Assembly (NCBI RefSeq): GCF_004770105.1
Contig: NZ_RQEY01000005.1
Location: 62,001 to 126,000 of the forward strand
From: Leptospira andrefontaineae
Lineage (GTDB): Bacteria; Spirochaetota; Leptospiria; Leptospirales; Leptospiraceae
Reading direction: 5' to 3'
Length of the DNA stretch: 64,000 bases
The position numbers were made by a program, and so were the translations under genes. Numbering within the stretch: position 1 is the stretch's first letter; every line of letters starts with the position of its first letter. Shown piece by piece: positions 45,775-53,627 of this stretch. The notes under the pieces were generated by a model, which saw only the letters and a list, made by a program, of their open reading frames with translations, was not told the origin of the DNA and did not search any database.

Positions 45775-46137
45775 TTACACTACTAGTTTGGAAACGGAAG
45801 AAAGTAGTTGATCCATACTAAACGGCTTTGTGATCCAAGCCCGAATTCCTTGAGCAACTAACTTTTCCTTCATTGCAGTTTGGGACTCGGTTGTTAACAT
45901 AACTATAGGAAGGAATTGATAGTTACCGGAAGATTTGATCTTTTCGACAAACTCGACTCCGTCCATGATAGGCATATTCACATCGCAGACTATTAGTTTG
46001 AGATCTGAGCTTAATAACTCTAAACCTTGAGCACCGTTTTCGGCTTCTAAAACTTCGTACCCTTTTGACTCGAGGGTTACCTTCACTAATTTTCTCTGAG
46101 CAGGAGAATCATCTACGATCAATATTTTTTTGGACAT
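45775..46137 (-). CDS. cheY: CheY-like single-domain response regulator
   Basis: 120 residues, receiver only. Acidic pair and phosphorylation Asp: ILIVDDSPAQRKLVKV and LKLIVCDVNMPIMDGVEFV; Thr in LPIVMLTTESQTA and Lys in WITKPFSMDQL complete the active site. It is the first gene of the operon. The ribosome site GAGGTG lies about nine bases upstream. It could control the flagellar motor or another output of this chemosensory system; which cannot be read. Confidence 0.93.
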   Translation of the reverse strand: MSKKILIVDDSPAQRKLVKVTLESKGYEVLEAENGAQGLELLSSDLKLIVCDVNMPIMDGVEFVEKIKSSGNYQFLPIVMLTTESQTAMKEKLVAQGIRAWITKPFSMDQLLSSVSKLVV

Positions 46138-46171
46138 ACAATATACACCTCATCCGGAATAGGGTTTATTT

Positions 46172-46193
46172 ATCCGACCTTACGTAATCGGAT
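46172..46193. promoter_or_regulatory. Inverted repeat upstream of cheY
   Basis: ATCCGA at 46172 and TCGGAT at 46188 flank a ten-base spacer containing TACGTA. On the minus strand it reads into GTCGGATAA, which partly resembles the -10 region of flagellar sigma-28 promoters (GCCGATAA). The match is partial and the role is uncertain. Confidence 0.3.
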
Positions 46194-46587
46194 TAGATAT
46201 TCTTTATATAGTTGAATCTTATTCTGGATTTTAACTTAGGGAGAGAGTTGCTACTAAGCTTTCCTGGATGAAATAGGACGATTGGAGAACGAAAATCTTT
46301 CAATTAATTTCATTTGATAGAAATAATTATTTTGTGGAACAGATTATAAAAAACAGCCTTAATAGAATCAGAATAACGTGTGTGATTTTTCTCTCTAATT
46401 AATAATAGATTCGATAGAGTGTTGTGTTGAAGTTCATTGCATGTCAAATGAGGCAGATTAGTACAAGATCGATACCTCTTCTGAGGTATGATGATTTAAG
46501 AATCAAGTTTCTCGGTATACGTTAGTTATTTTGGATTAGAAAATAAATTTCCAAAGATTGATTTGGTTTCAAACATTTTGGTGAAAA

Positions 46588-46601
46588 TTGATCTTTATCA
46601 A
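46588..46601. promoter_or_regulatory. FNR/CRP-type box
   Basis: TTGAT-CTTT-ATCAA is an exact match to the symmetrical consensus TTGAT-N4-ATCAA of FNR-like regulators. It is followed by GGAG and a nine-codon frame starting at 46618, which may be a remnant of a gene start. A second exact copy lies at 52035-52048. Confidence 0.45.
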
Positions 46602-46715
46602 TTTCTTGGAGATCAATATGAATGAAATGGGAACATTTTCTGCGTAATTTGTCTTTCGGATAACGTTAGTCTAGAAAACCGGAAGAGATGACGCGCGTTG
46701 AGAATTAAACGTGTT

Positions 46716-46950
46716 CTAATCTTTAATAGGTAAAGAAACTGTAACGGTAATTCCTTGTTTTTAGGTATACCTGGGATCGACCTTACTTCGAACTCGTTTT
46801 TAAGATTATTGTTCAGGTATCCACAGAAATCGAAATGTAAATGTCCGAACGATTGGAAGAATATTCCAAAGAATTGATCAATAACTCACTAAATATCATG
46901 AAGCGAATCCTCATCTAAACTATGCCCATCGGAGGGTGGTGCAATTTCTG
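46716..46950 (-). pseudogene. Decayed histidine kinase C-terminus
   Basis: On the minus strand, translation shows pieces of a HATPase domain in different frames. MIFSELLINSLEYSS is an N box, ending at a stop at 46813. Then LNNNLKNEFEVRSIPGIPK appears in another frame. Then GITVTVSLPIKD and a stop at 46716, in a third frame. The G1 box is missing, so there are frameshifts and probably a deletion. It lies head-on to nothing functional and is probably a dead paralogue of a sensor kinase, near the che operon by history or by chance. Confidence 0.65.
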
Positions 46951-46986
46951 GGATGGGCGGACGGAATTGTTTGTATAAGATTACTC

Positions 46987-47014
46987 TTTACAAAAAATAT
47001 TACTGAATTATAAC
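46987..47014 (+). promoter_or_regulatory. Probable sigma-70 promoter of the DUF1304 gene
   Basis: TTTACA at 46987 and TATAAC at 47009 are separated by 16 bases and lie 33 bases before the ATG at 47048. The ribosome site GGGAGAG lies in between. Confidence 0.5.
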
Positions 47015-47047
47015 TCCCCGGGATTTATGTCCAGGGAGAGAACTTAA

Positions 47048-47434
47048 ATGATATTAGCAGCAAGGATTTTAGCGGCTATCGTCGGCTTATTGCATGTTTG
47101 GATTTTCATTATGGAAAGTGTGTTATGGATGCGTCCTCGTATTCACAGAAGATTCGGAGTAACCGATACAAAATTGGCGGAAGCGATGAAGGGCGTTTTT
47201 TTAAATCAAGGATTTTATAATTTATTTCTTGCGATCGGTGCGTTGTATGGAGCGATCTTTTTCGAGATGCACACATGTTTTGCCCCATCAATCCTTGTAT
47301 TCTCTTGTCTTTCTGTCTTTGGTGCGGGACTTGTATTATTAGTTTCTAAACCTGCGATGGCAAGAGCTGCGATCATCCAAGGACTTCCTCCTTTGATTGC
47401 AGTTATACTGTATTTTATTTCTATCAACGGATAA
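47048..47434 (+). CDS. DUF1304-family membrane protein
   Basis: 128 residues with four hydrophobic segments: ILAAIVGLLHVWIFIMESVLW, FYNLFLAIGALYGAIFF, SILVFSCLSVFGAGLVLLV and IIQGLPPLIAVILYFISI. The pattern ...ESVLW...RRFGV...FLNQGFYNLFLA... is characteristic of the DUF1304 family, small inner-membrane proteins whose function is not established. Single gene with its own promoter and a strong terminator after it. Confidence 0.85.
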   Translation: MILAARILAAIVGLLHVWIFIMESVLWMRPRIHRRFGVTDTKLAEAMKGVFLNQGFYNLFLAIGALYGAIFFEMHTCFAPSILVFSCLSVFGAGLVLLVSKPAMARAAIIQGLPPLIAVILYFISING

Positions 47435-47446
47435 AATTCTAATAGA

Positions 47447-47493
47447 TTCGCCCGAAAATTTTTAAGATACTTCTTAGGATTTTTTCGGGCGAA
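47447..47493. terminator. Bidirectional terminator
   Basis: TTCGCCCGAAAA (47447-47458) and TTTTCGGGCGAA (47482-47493) form a perfect 12-base stem. The arms end in A and T runs toward the loop, and a short T-run follows on the plus strand. It lies between two convergent genes. Confidence 0.75.
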
Positions 47494-47503
47494 ACTTTTA
47501 AAC

Positions 47504-49090
47504 TTACGGATGTTTATTAGAAAAATTTAGAATGTACCAATTGATCCATTCATTCTTAGAGGCAAACTTCAATCCGGTCACCGATTTTAATGCAGAAATA
47601 AGCAACTTTCTGTTTCGAGATCTTGAATCTTCTTGAAGCAATCGAATTAAAACAGGCACGCTCGCCGGATCTTTTTTAGCTCCTAATTGGGAAACAGCTA
47701 CCTGGTGAAGATTGATGTTTTCGCTTTCCGCATATTTTTCCAAAATTTTACGAGATTCTTCGCTTGGGATAGAGGTGATTGCAGCAAGAGTGATGGGAGC
47801 TAAATCCGGAAAATCTTCTGTTTTTTTATCTAATAGAGACAAAGATTTAGGAGAAGCGATCATCCCTAAACTTTCGGAAGCGATCTTCGCCAATTTTTGA
47901 TCTTTAGATTTACAAGCTTCTTCTACATAAGGGAGGCCTTCTTCCGAGCCGATTGCTCCAAGCGCCCAAACAGCTCCGTATTTTGCTTCGGTCTGATCTT
48001 CTTTTAATATTTTAACAAGTACTGGAATACTCTTTTTATCACCTAAATATCCTAATGATTGAGCAATAATCTCTCTATCTGGAATATTAGGATCTAATAA
48101 TGTTTTTTCTATTTCTTCCCTTGCTTTTGAGAATTTGATACGACCCAAAACATGAGAAGCCGGAGCTTTTGCTGCTGCTTTCCCTTTAATTAGAACTTCT
48201 AAAATGCGAGTTGAAAATCCAGGATCCGGGATTCCGATCAAAACATCAGCCGCTCTATATCGGATCTCTCTATCTTGGTTCTCTAAAATAGGAAGGACCA
48301 AAGGTAAAATTTTAGGGTCTTTAATATCTACAAGAGCGATGGAAGAATTTTCCCTTCCCTTGTCGAAATTAGACTGAATTGCTTTTACTAAAAGTGGAAT
48401 GGATTTTTTGCTTCTGATCTTTCCTAGAGCAAGATAGGATGCGGCTAAACTAGGACCAGGCTCAGAATTGGAAGCAAGATCAATTAGATAATCTTCTGCT
48501 TCAATAATATTCAATTTCCCTAATGCCATTGCAAACGTTTTGGCCTTATCCGGATCTTTATTCGATTTGGCGGAAGCTAAGATGATCTTTCCGGATTGCC
48601 TTGCATTGATCCGGACTAAGGTGTCTACTGCCAATAATCGGATACTTCCATCTTCTTGGTTTAAAAGAGAAGAAACCCGATTGCCTGCCCCAGGATCTTC
48701 CATTCTTGCGATGGATTCCAGAACCGTTGCTATATCAATCTCTGATTTAGGATCTAAAAAATTTAAGATTTCAGGAAGAGAGGACTTATCCTTCCAAATT
48801 CCTAATGCTAAAATAGCGGGACCTTTCGTAATCTTTTCGGATGATCTCATCCATTCTCGAGCGATTGGAATATACTTCCTTTCGTTTAAGGAAGCTAATT
48901 CTAAAATTGCTTGGGATCTCATTCTTGGATTTTGGCTTTTTAGATCGGAAACTACTTGCTCTAAGCTTGGGCTTTCTTCTTCCTCGGCTTCAGGTAAAAG
49001 GTCTGGGCGAGGAGGACCGAAACATCCCAACATCAAGCTAAAAACCGTAACGCCGCATATTATACTTATTATAGCGCGTCTAAATATCAT
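47504..49090 (-). CDS. HEAT-repeat lipoprotein
   Basis: Up to 537 residues; the ATG at 49090 (MIFRRAIISIICG) gives a standard lipoprotein signal with VFSLMLGCFG, about 528 residues. An earlier ATG at 49117 is possible. The mature part has an acidic linker (DLLPEAEEEE) and then about 14 helical repeats of 30-35 residues of HEAT/PBS-lyase type (for example SIPVLVKILKEDQTEAKYGAVWALGAIGSEEGLPYVEEA). Such arrays bind other proteins. Likely a membrane-anchored scaffold in the periplasm or at the surface. The gene follows a single-TM protein gene by a few bases and is probably co-transcribed. Confidence 0.82.
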   Translation of the reverse strand: MIFRRAIISIICGVTVFSLMLGCFGPPRPDLLPEAEEEESPSLEQVVSDLKSQNPRMRSQAILELASLNERKYIPIAREWMRSSEKITKGPAILALGIWKDKSSLPEILNFLDPKSEIDIATVLESIARMEDPGAGNRVSSLLNQEDGSIRLLAVDTLVRINARQSGKIILASAKSNKDPDKAKTFAMALGKLNIIEAEDYLIDLASNSEPGPSLAASYLALGKIRSKKSIPLLVKAIQSNFDKGRENSSIALVDIKDPKILPLVLPILENQDREIRYRAADVLIGIPDPGFSTRILEVLIKGKAAAKAPASHVLGRIKFSKAREEIEKTLLDPNIPDREIIAQSLGYLGDKKSIPVLVKILKEDQTEAKYGAVWALGAIGSEEGLPYVEEACKSKDQKLAKIASESLGMIASPKSLSLLDKKTEDFPDLAPITLAAITSIPSEESRKILEKYAESENINLHQVAVSQLGAKKDPASVPVLIRLLQEDSRSRNRKLLISALKSVTGLKFASKNEWINWYILNFSNKHP

Positions 49091-49122
49091 AAAAATAGAA
49101 TATACTAGTAATTTCATAAATA

Positions 49123-49803
49123 TTATCTAGGCACCGACTCGGAGGCTTGTCTTAATTGTTGTAATTCCTTCTGCCAAGAACTTATATCAGAATTTGCTTG
49201 AGGGATCTGAGAAACATCCATTCTGCCTTGTTGTATCGCGTATTGGACTAATTGTATCCTGGATTCTAGTTCGGAAATTTTATATGAGAAATAAGCCTTT
49301 TGCTCTTCCGGAGTTACATTAGGATCAGTGGGACGAGTAGGAACCGATCCAGGTTGCGCGTATTTACCTTCATTCCTCGACAATGCAAATTTAGATTCAG
49401 CAGAAGTAACTTTATCTAGTTGTTCTCTCGCTTTTTTCTCATCTTCAGAAGTGAGCTGAGGGCGGAATTCACTCGGAATATAAATATTACGAGGGTATCT
49501 TGCAGCAAAATCGATCCATTCTTCTCTGATCTTTTCTCTTTCTTCTTCCGATTTCTTTTCTCTAAAAGCTGCAGGCCAAAGTCTTTTGGCGGGGCCTTCC
49601 AGATCAGGATCTTCTTCAAAAGGGTGGGGAGCATCCGGGAATTCCAAGCCGCCGCTTCCATATTTTCGATCGACTACCTCGGAAGCTTCTTCTCCTAAAC
49701 TGGGAGAATTCGTTTTTCTTTCCGGCCAAAATATAAATAAAATACAAATAACAAAAATAACTGCACCTGAGATCCAGGGCCAATAAGAACGAAAGAATTG
49801 CAT
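49123..49803 (-). CDS. Single-pass membrane protein of unknown function
   Basis: 226 residues. One N-terminal membrane segment (YWPWISGAVIFVICILFIFWP) and a charged, mostly helical extracytoplasmic part rich in Glu/Lys/Arg and Pro (EFPDAPHPFEEDPDLEGPAKRLWPAAFREKKSEEER). A long helix near the C-terminus (EEQKAYFSYKISELESRIQLVQYAIQQGRMDVSQIPQANSDISSWQKELQQLRQ) may be coiled coil. No known family recognised. The tight spacing to the HEAT lipoprotein gene suggests the two proteins work together at the membrane. Confidence 0.65.
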   Translation of the reverse strand: MQFFRSYWPWISGAVIFVICILFIFWPERKTNSPSLGEEASEVVDRKYGSGGLEFPDAPHPFEEDPDLEGPAKRLWPAAFREKKSEEEREKIREEWIDFAARYPRNIYIPSEFRPQLTSEDEKKAREQLDKVTSAESKFALSRNEGKYAQPGSVPTRPTDPNVTPEEQKAYFSYKISELESRIQLVQYAIQQGRMDVSQIPQANSDISSWQKELQQLRQASESVPR

Positions 49804-49884
49804 TATGATAAAAAGATTGAAATTAGAATGTTGAATTTGGAATATTTCCCGCCCTATACCGAGAGCGGGAAATATTTCGGAATG

Positions 49885-51159
49885 TTAGACGAAAATTCCG
49901 ATGACCCAAGAAATAAACTGACCGAACAGAGTATCCGTCAGGAATTTTTTCAAGTCAACCGGGTTACGATTTAAGGAATCGTAGTACCAAGCGGTGTATT
50001 CGCTCACTTGTGGAATGGAATAACCGTATTTGGAATTGATCGCTTTGATCAGCTCGTTCGCAAAAACCGCATGACCGTACATATTTGGATGTACACCGTC
50101 CAATCCGAAAATACCTGGTTGGCCAGGAAGAGGCCAGTTCGCTTTTGCATAACCAGGGCTATAACCGGAAGGGCTTTTGATCAAACGGCCATTCTCTTTC
50201 AAGTCGTCAAAAAGAACTTTAAGATCTGCTAATGCAAATCCCATAGCCACAGCCTGAGCCTTTACTTCGTTGTTTATAGAAGTTAAGAAGTTAGTGATTG
50301 TTGCCACTTCATTCTTATCTAAAACTTGAGAAGGATCTGAAACTGAAGAACGGAAGAATGCTTTCAAACCGGAATAGTTTACTCTTCCTTGGGGATCGTT
50401 ATAGTTTTCCAAAAATGCGATAGAAGTTACATTCGGAACGGTGAATAGAACCCCACCTTTGATAGAACCGATCGCAGCCATTTTGGACATGGTAGAACGA
50501 ATATCTCGGACAAATCTTGCTTGGTCTAAACAATCTGTAGAAGTGCTCAATGCAGTACAAAGAACATGGTTTGCTGCAGCAGTTCCGAATAAGAAACTAG
50601 GCTTCACAGCTTGCATTACTTGCATTTGGGTTCCGGAACTTCTTAAACCAAACTGATGGAATTTATCAGGAGATTGGCAATCAGGGACTTGCACCCAACG
50701 ATACGTATACCAGTACCAAGTTTCCCAATACCATTGTTTTGCCCAAGTAGTTGCGTTGATGTTTTCGCACTGACCGGAAGTTTGTAGAACCGTAGTGTAA
50801 TCCGCGCCGGTGATCCCTGCATGAGTTGGAAGTCCAACAGTAGATCCGTTTCCACCGATGATGGAAGCAGCAATGCAGAATACCCCGCAATCACCTTTAA
50901 GCACGTCTTCGAAATTTAAGTATGGTCCCTTTAATACGTTATACGAAACGTTGGAACCAGCTTGTTTGGAAACTAAAACCGGGTAAGCCCAGTTCTGAGT
51001 TTTTTCTTCTACAGTTGCGCCATAAAAACCCTGGCTTAAGGAGTCTCCGATTACTCCGGGTCTGGAAAACATTTGCGCCTGGCTTTGTGCCGAAAGCGTA
51101 GACGCTCCCACGATTAGGAAAGTCCCGCTTAGGATTTTCCAAAAGTTTCGAATGTTCAT
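49885..51159 (-). CDS. Secreted SGNH/GDSL hydrolase with aromatic patch
   Basis: 424 residues. The N-terminal signal peptide ([16 protein letters not shown]) is cleavable. The catalytic block I is GDSLSQGF (Ser40). Block V near the C-terminus has Asp and His in [19 protein letters not shown]. This is an extracellular esterase/lipase of the SGNH fold. An unusual insertion at residues 139-155 ([17 protein letters not shown]) contains ten aromatic residues in 17, a likely glycan- or lipid-contacting surface. The gene is the last of a same-strand run and is followed upstream by a 313-base intergenic region. Substrate unknown. Confidence 0.85.
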   Translation of the reverse strand: MNIRNFWKILSGTFLIVGASTLSAQSQAQMFSRPGVIGDSLSQGFYGATVEEKTQNWAYPVLVSKQAGSNVSYNVLKGPYLNFEDVLKGDCGVFCIAASIIGGNGSTVGLPTHAGITGADYTTVLQTSGQCENINATTWAKQWYWETWYWYTYRWVQVPDCQSPDKFHQFGLRSSGTQMQVMQAVKPSFLFGTAAANHVLCTALSTSTDCLDQARFVRDIRSTMSKMAAIGSIKGGVLFTVPNVTSIAFLENYNDPQGRVNYSGLKAFFRSSVSDPSQVLDKNEVATITNFLTSINNEVKAQAVAMGFALADLKVLFDDLKENGRLIKSPSGYSPGYAKANWPLPGQPGIFGLDGVHPNMYGHAVFANELIKAINSKYGYSIPQVSEYTAWYYDSLNRNPVDLKKFLTDTLFGQFISWVIGIFV

Positions 51160-51472
51160 TTTTAAATTAACTCCACTCTCTATTGAAGGAGATTTCTATA
51201 TTCTCTTCGAGCCAAAGCATGGAACTGTGTACTATGAAGTCAATTTTCAAATGGAAAATATTTTTTTGTATATTGAACATTCGTAATATTACAGTGAGTG
51301 GTCTCTCACTGAACACTGTTAGAACTTAATGTTTGATTTAAAATTAAATTTTTGTAATATAGTTTATGATCCCTCGAATAGGTGACCGGATGGCAGGATA
51401 TATAAGTTTAAACAGTGTTCGGTTTGTTCGAGCGCTACTTAAGGGCCTATGATAAATTTTAGGATGTAGATT
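51160..51472. other. Intergenic stretch, 313 bases
   Basis: AT-rich, no gene. It holds the inverted repeat at 51292-51311 (listed separately) and a further copy of its half-site type (AACAGTGTTC) near 51410. It presumably carries the promoter of the SGNH hydrolase gene, which begins at 51159 on the minus strand. Confidence 0.5.
51292..51311. promoter_or_regulatory. CAGTGAG palindrome (TetR-like operator form)
   Basis: CAGTGAG-TGGTCT-CTCACTG is a perfect seven-base inverted repeat with a six-base centre. Its flanks ACAGTG and CACTGT extend the symmetry loosely. It lies about 130 bases before the hydrolase start. Its form matches TetR-family operators, but no TetR gene is nearby. Confidence 0.4.
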
Positions 51473-51952
51473 TTAATTCGGGATACAATCTATTTCCAAT
51501 CGAGTTAGGGTGTGATTCATCACAGTGCAGTTAGTTGATAAAGTCGCTGAATATCGAAAGATAGTGTTGGAAGTTCTAGTCAAAACACAGTTAGCCGGAT
51601 CATCCGGTTTGTGAGAAGAGCCTAAATACAGATCGAGTGCTCCTCCTATCGGGAACGTAAAAGGTGAAACTGAAGGAACAGTTTCGATTTTGACTACATA
51701 GTTAGAAGGAAACATATCCGGTAGGTCCACTACGATTCCTTGTCCGGACGAATTGTCCACATCACAGGAAGTGATAAATTGATTGTCGGCGGTAAAAGTA
51801 TCGAAACTCACCTGGGCCAAATTTGTACCAGGGGTTATGTCAAAATTTTGTAATAAAGGAAAAAGGAATGAATTCGGAATATCCTTCGATTCTTCGCTAC
51901 AGGCAAAAAATGTAAGGCCGAAAATCAGGACCGCGATTTTGCATAACTTCAT
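51473..51952 (-). CDS. Putative small lipoprotein
   Basis: The preferred start is the ATG at 51952 (MKLCKIAVLIFGLTFFACSEE), 159 residues with lipobox FFAC. The open frame extends upstream to 52048, but those 32 residues carry no signal-like feature. The mature part is a small beta-rich domain with several Cys (SCDVDNSSGQ, NCVLTRT, TNCTVMNH, EIDCIPN), possibly disulfide-linked. No known family. It is divergent from the MFS permease gene. Confidence 0.6.
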   Translation of the reverse strand: MKLCKIAVLIFGLTFFACSEESKDIPNSFLFPLLQNFDITPGTNLAQVSFDTFTADNQFITSCDVDNSSGQGIVVDLPDMFPSNYVVKIETVPSVSPFTFPIGGALDLYLGSSHKPDDPANCVLTRTSNTIFRYSATLSTNCTVMNHTLTRLEIDCIPN

Positions 51953-52034
51953 CTTGTAAACAACATGCCCAAGTTTCGATATTTGAATACTTTTTATCTC
52001 ACTTCTGGGTGCTGAATTGCGCTTGCCGAGGGAA

Positions 52035-52048
52035 TTGATTTTTATCAA
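52035..52048. promoter_or_regulatory. FNR/CRP-type box
   Basis: TTGAT-TTTT-ATCAA, an exact copy of the FNR-type half-site arrangement. It lies between the divergent lipoprotein (start 51952) and MFS permease (start 52058) genes, only nine bases before the latter. At that position it would more likely repress than activate the permease. Confidence 0.45.
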
Positions 52049-52057
52049 TCTCCTTAC

Positions 52058-53239
52058 GTGATTCTTTTTTATTATCTATCCTCTATCCTTGGCCTACTCG
52101 CGGGAAATATGTTCAATTATACCGCCATTATTCTTTCCCAAAGTATTTCTAATTCTGATACTTTTTCCGGATGGGTATTCTTCTTCGTATGTTTTCCTCT
52201 TCTATTTTTGAGTTTTACTGCAGGAAGATTATTGGATAAATATTCCAGAAAATGGCTTCTTGCAGCCGCACAGATATCGATGGCCTGCGGTTCCGGGTTT
52301 GCAGCCTTGGCATTACATTTGGGTTGGATCTCTCCGGGAAAACCCTATCTTCTTCTTGTGTCCTCGGTTCTTTCCGGAATCGGACTTTCTTTCGTGATGC
52401 CTGGAAGATTCGCTATACTCGGAGATCTATTAGAACATTCTAAAATAGGAAAACATAGTGTTTGGTTAAACACCCTTGTTCTTTTTGGATACGGCCTCGC
52501 TCCTTTAGTCGCCGGATATTTTAAGGAATACTTCTCCTTTAAATATGTTTTTATAAGCATTGGTTCCGCATATGTTTTGAGTGTTTTCTTTTTGATCTTG
52601 ATCCCGGTCCAGATGAGAGAAAGAAGCCAAATTTCTTCCGGACCTGGGATCTCTGAACTAATTACATATTTAAAAGATTCTCCTTTAGTATCTCAGTTCT
52701 TATTGCTTATGGGTGCAGTGGTTCTGTTAGTCGGTCCGGTCCAGGTCCTTCTTCCTAAATACGCCAAGGAAATTTTGGGATTGAGTGAAGGACAAAGAGG
52801 AGCTTTGCTTTCCGCTTTGGGAGTAGGCCTTGTGATCGGAGGAGGAGCTACATTTCTTCTTCATGGTTTAAGGAAGAAGGGGCATATTCTTTTCGGATCC
52901 GCGTTATTCAGTTGTTTTCTATTTTCACTGATCCCTTTTCTTGCGGATAGTTTGGTGCTGACTGCGGTTTGTTTTTTTGTGTTTGGGTTTATGACCGGTG
53001 TGATCATCACTCTCATTCCGGCGGGGATCCAACAAAATACGGAAAATCATATCAGAGGAAGGATACTTTCTCTTTATAGCCTGGTCTTTCTTTTGGTACC
53101 TGCATTCTCCGGAATTTTATCCGGATTTTTCTCGGATAGGATTGGAATTCCTTCTACATTTGTTTGGTCCGGGTTTTTGGAAATGGGAGCATTGGTTTAC
53201 CTCAGTTGGAGAATGGACCAGGTAAGAAGCCATTATTAG
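52058..53239 (+). CDS. MFS transporter
   Basis: 393 residues with about 12 membrane segments. GTG start at 52058; no clear ribosome site, but starting later would cut TM1. Motif A-like LLDKYSRKWLLAAA between segments two and three, and the repeated second half (SALGVGLVIGGGATFLLHGLRKKGHILFG) fit the major facilitator fold. Substrate unknown; the closest shapes are sugar or drug permeases. The plus-strand gene is followed by the repeat-rich intergenic region and then dapA. Confidence 0.85.
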   Translation: MILFYYLSSILGLLAGNMFNYTAIILSQSISNSDTFSGWVFFFVCFPLLFLSFTAGRLLDKYSRKWLLAAAQISMACGSGFAALALHLGWISPGKPYLLLVSSVLSGIGLSFVMPGRFAILGDLLEHSKIGKHSVWLNTLVLFGYGLAPLVAGYFKEYFSFKYVFISIGSAYVLSVFFLILIPVQMRERSQISSGPGISELITYLKDSPLVSQFLLLMGAVVLLVGPVQVLLPKYAKEILGLSEGQRGALLSALGVGLVIGGGATFLLHGLRKKGHILFGSALFSCFLFSLIPFLADSLVLTAVCFFVFGFMTGVIITLIPAGIQQNTENHIRGRILSLYSLVFLLVPAFSGILSGFFSDRIGIPSTFVWSGFLEMGALVYLSWRMDQVRSHY

Positions 53240-53627
53240 AGACGCGGAGAGGGCAGAATGGAGAGTTTTCTCACTTAAAGACGAAAGAGTCGTGGCGGGT
53301 GGTAGAGGTTTAGTAATTTTAGATTTTCTTCCTTACGTAGTTTGTTCTTTTGATTTTGTTAGATTGCTAAATTTTCACGCAAAGGCGCAAAGAAGGGAAG
53401 ATTCTTATATAAGTTAAGTAAAAGGCTCTTTTTCACTTCGCGGCTTCGCGTGGAAATATATAGATCTGGTTAGTCGATAGAACTAACTACGCGAGAAATA
53501 AGATTTAACCCAAAAAACCTTAGTGCCTCCGCGCCTCCGTGCGAAAACCCCTCTAAGGCTCTTTTCAACTCTGTGCCTCACTATTAAACGGTTGCCAAAT
53601 CGCCCAGGGATCAGGAATTTATATATT
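53240..53627. other. Intergenic stretch with mosaic repeats, 388 bases
   Basis: Contains the dispersed inverted repeat copy C (53373-53456), a six-base stem GTTAGT/ACTAAC at 53469-53487, and a third repeat-like segment at 53524-53582 with GCCTCCGCGCCTCCGTGCGA and CTCTGTGCCTCA. The dapA open frame reads through part of it, but the true dapA start is 53628. The same three sequence types are found, in other combinations, at 3805-4000 and 5793-5871. Confidence 0.6.
53373..53456. repeat. Dispersed intergenic inverted repeat, copy C
   Basis: TTCACGCAAAGGCGCAAAG at the left and CTTCGCGGCTTCGCGTGGAA at the right are inverted copies of each other with some mismatches and match the ends of copy A at 3811-3879. 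The 40 bases between are different. Confidence 0.65.

Larger units (their letters stand above)
46138..47047. other. Gene-poor 910-base stretch upstream of the che operon
   Basis: No intact gene. It contains, from left to right, a palindromic element near the che start (46172-46193), an FNR-type palindrome (46588-46601) followed by a 9-codon mini frame with GGAG (46618-46647), the remains of a histidine kinase on the minus strand (46716-46950), and a hairpin GCCCATC/GATGGGC (46924-46958). The promoter of the next gene closes the stretch. The AT-rich part 46230-46560 shows nothing I can name. Confidence 0.6.

Noticed and set aside
47014..47038. Hairpin CTCCC/GGGAG hiding the ribosome site of the DUF1304 gene (thermometer or riboswitch)
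   Set aside because: The left arm overlaps the proposed -10 box TATAAC, so it would not be in the transcript if the promoter is as read. Only a short remaining pairing is possible.
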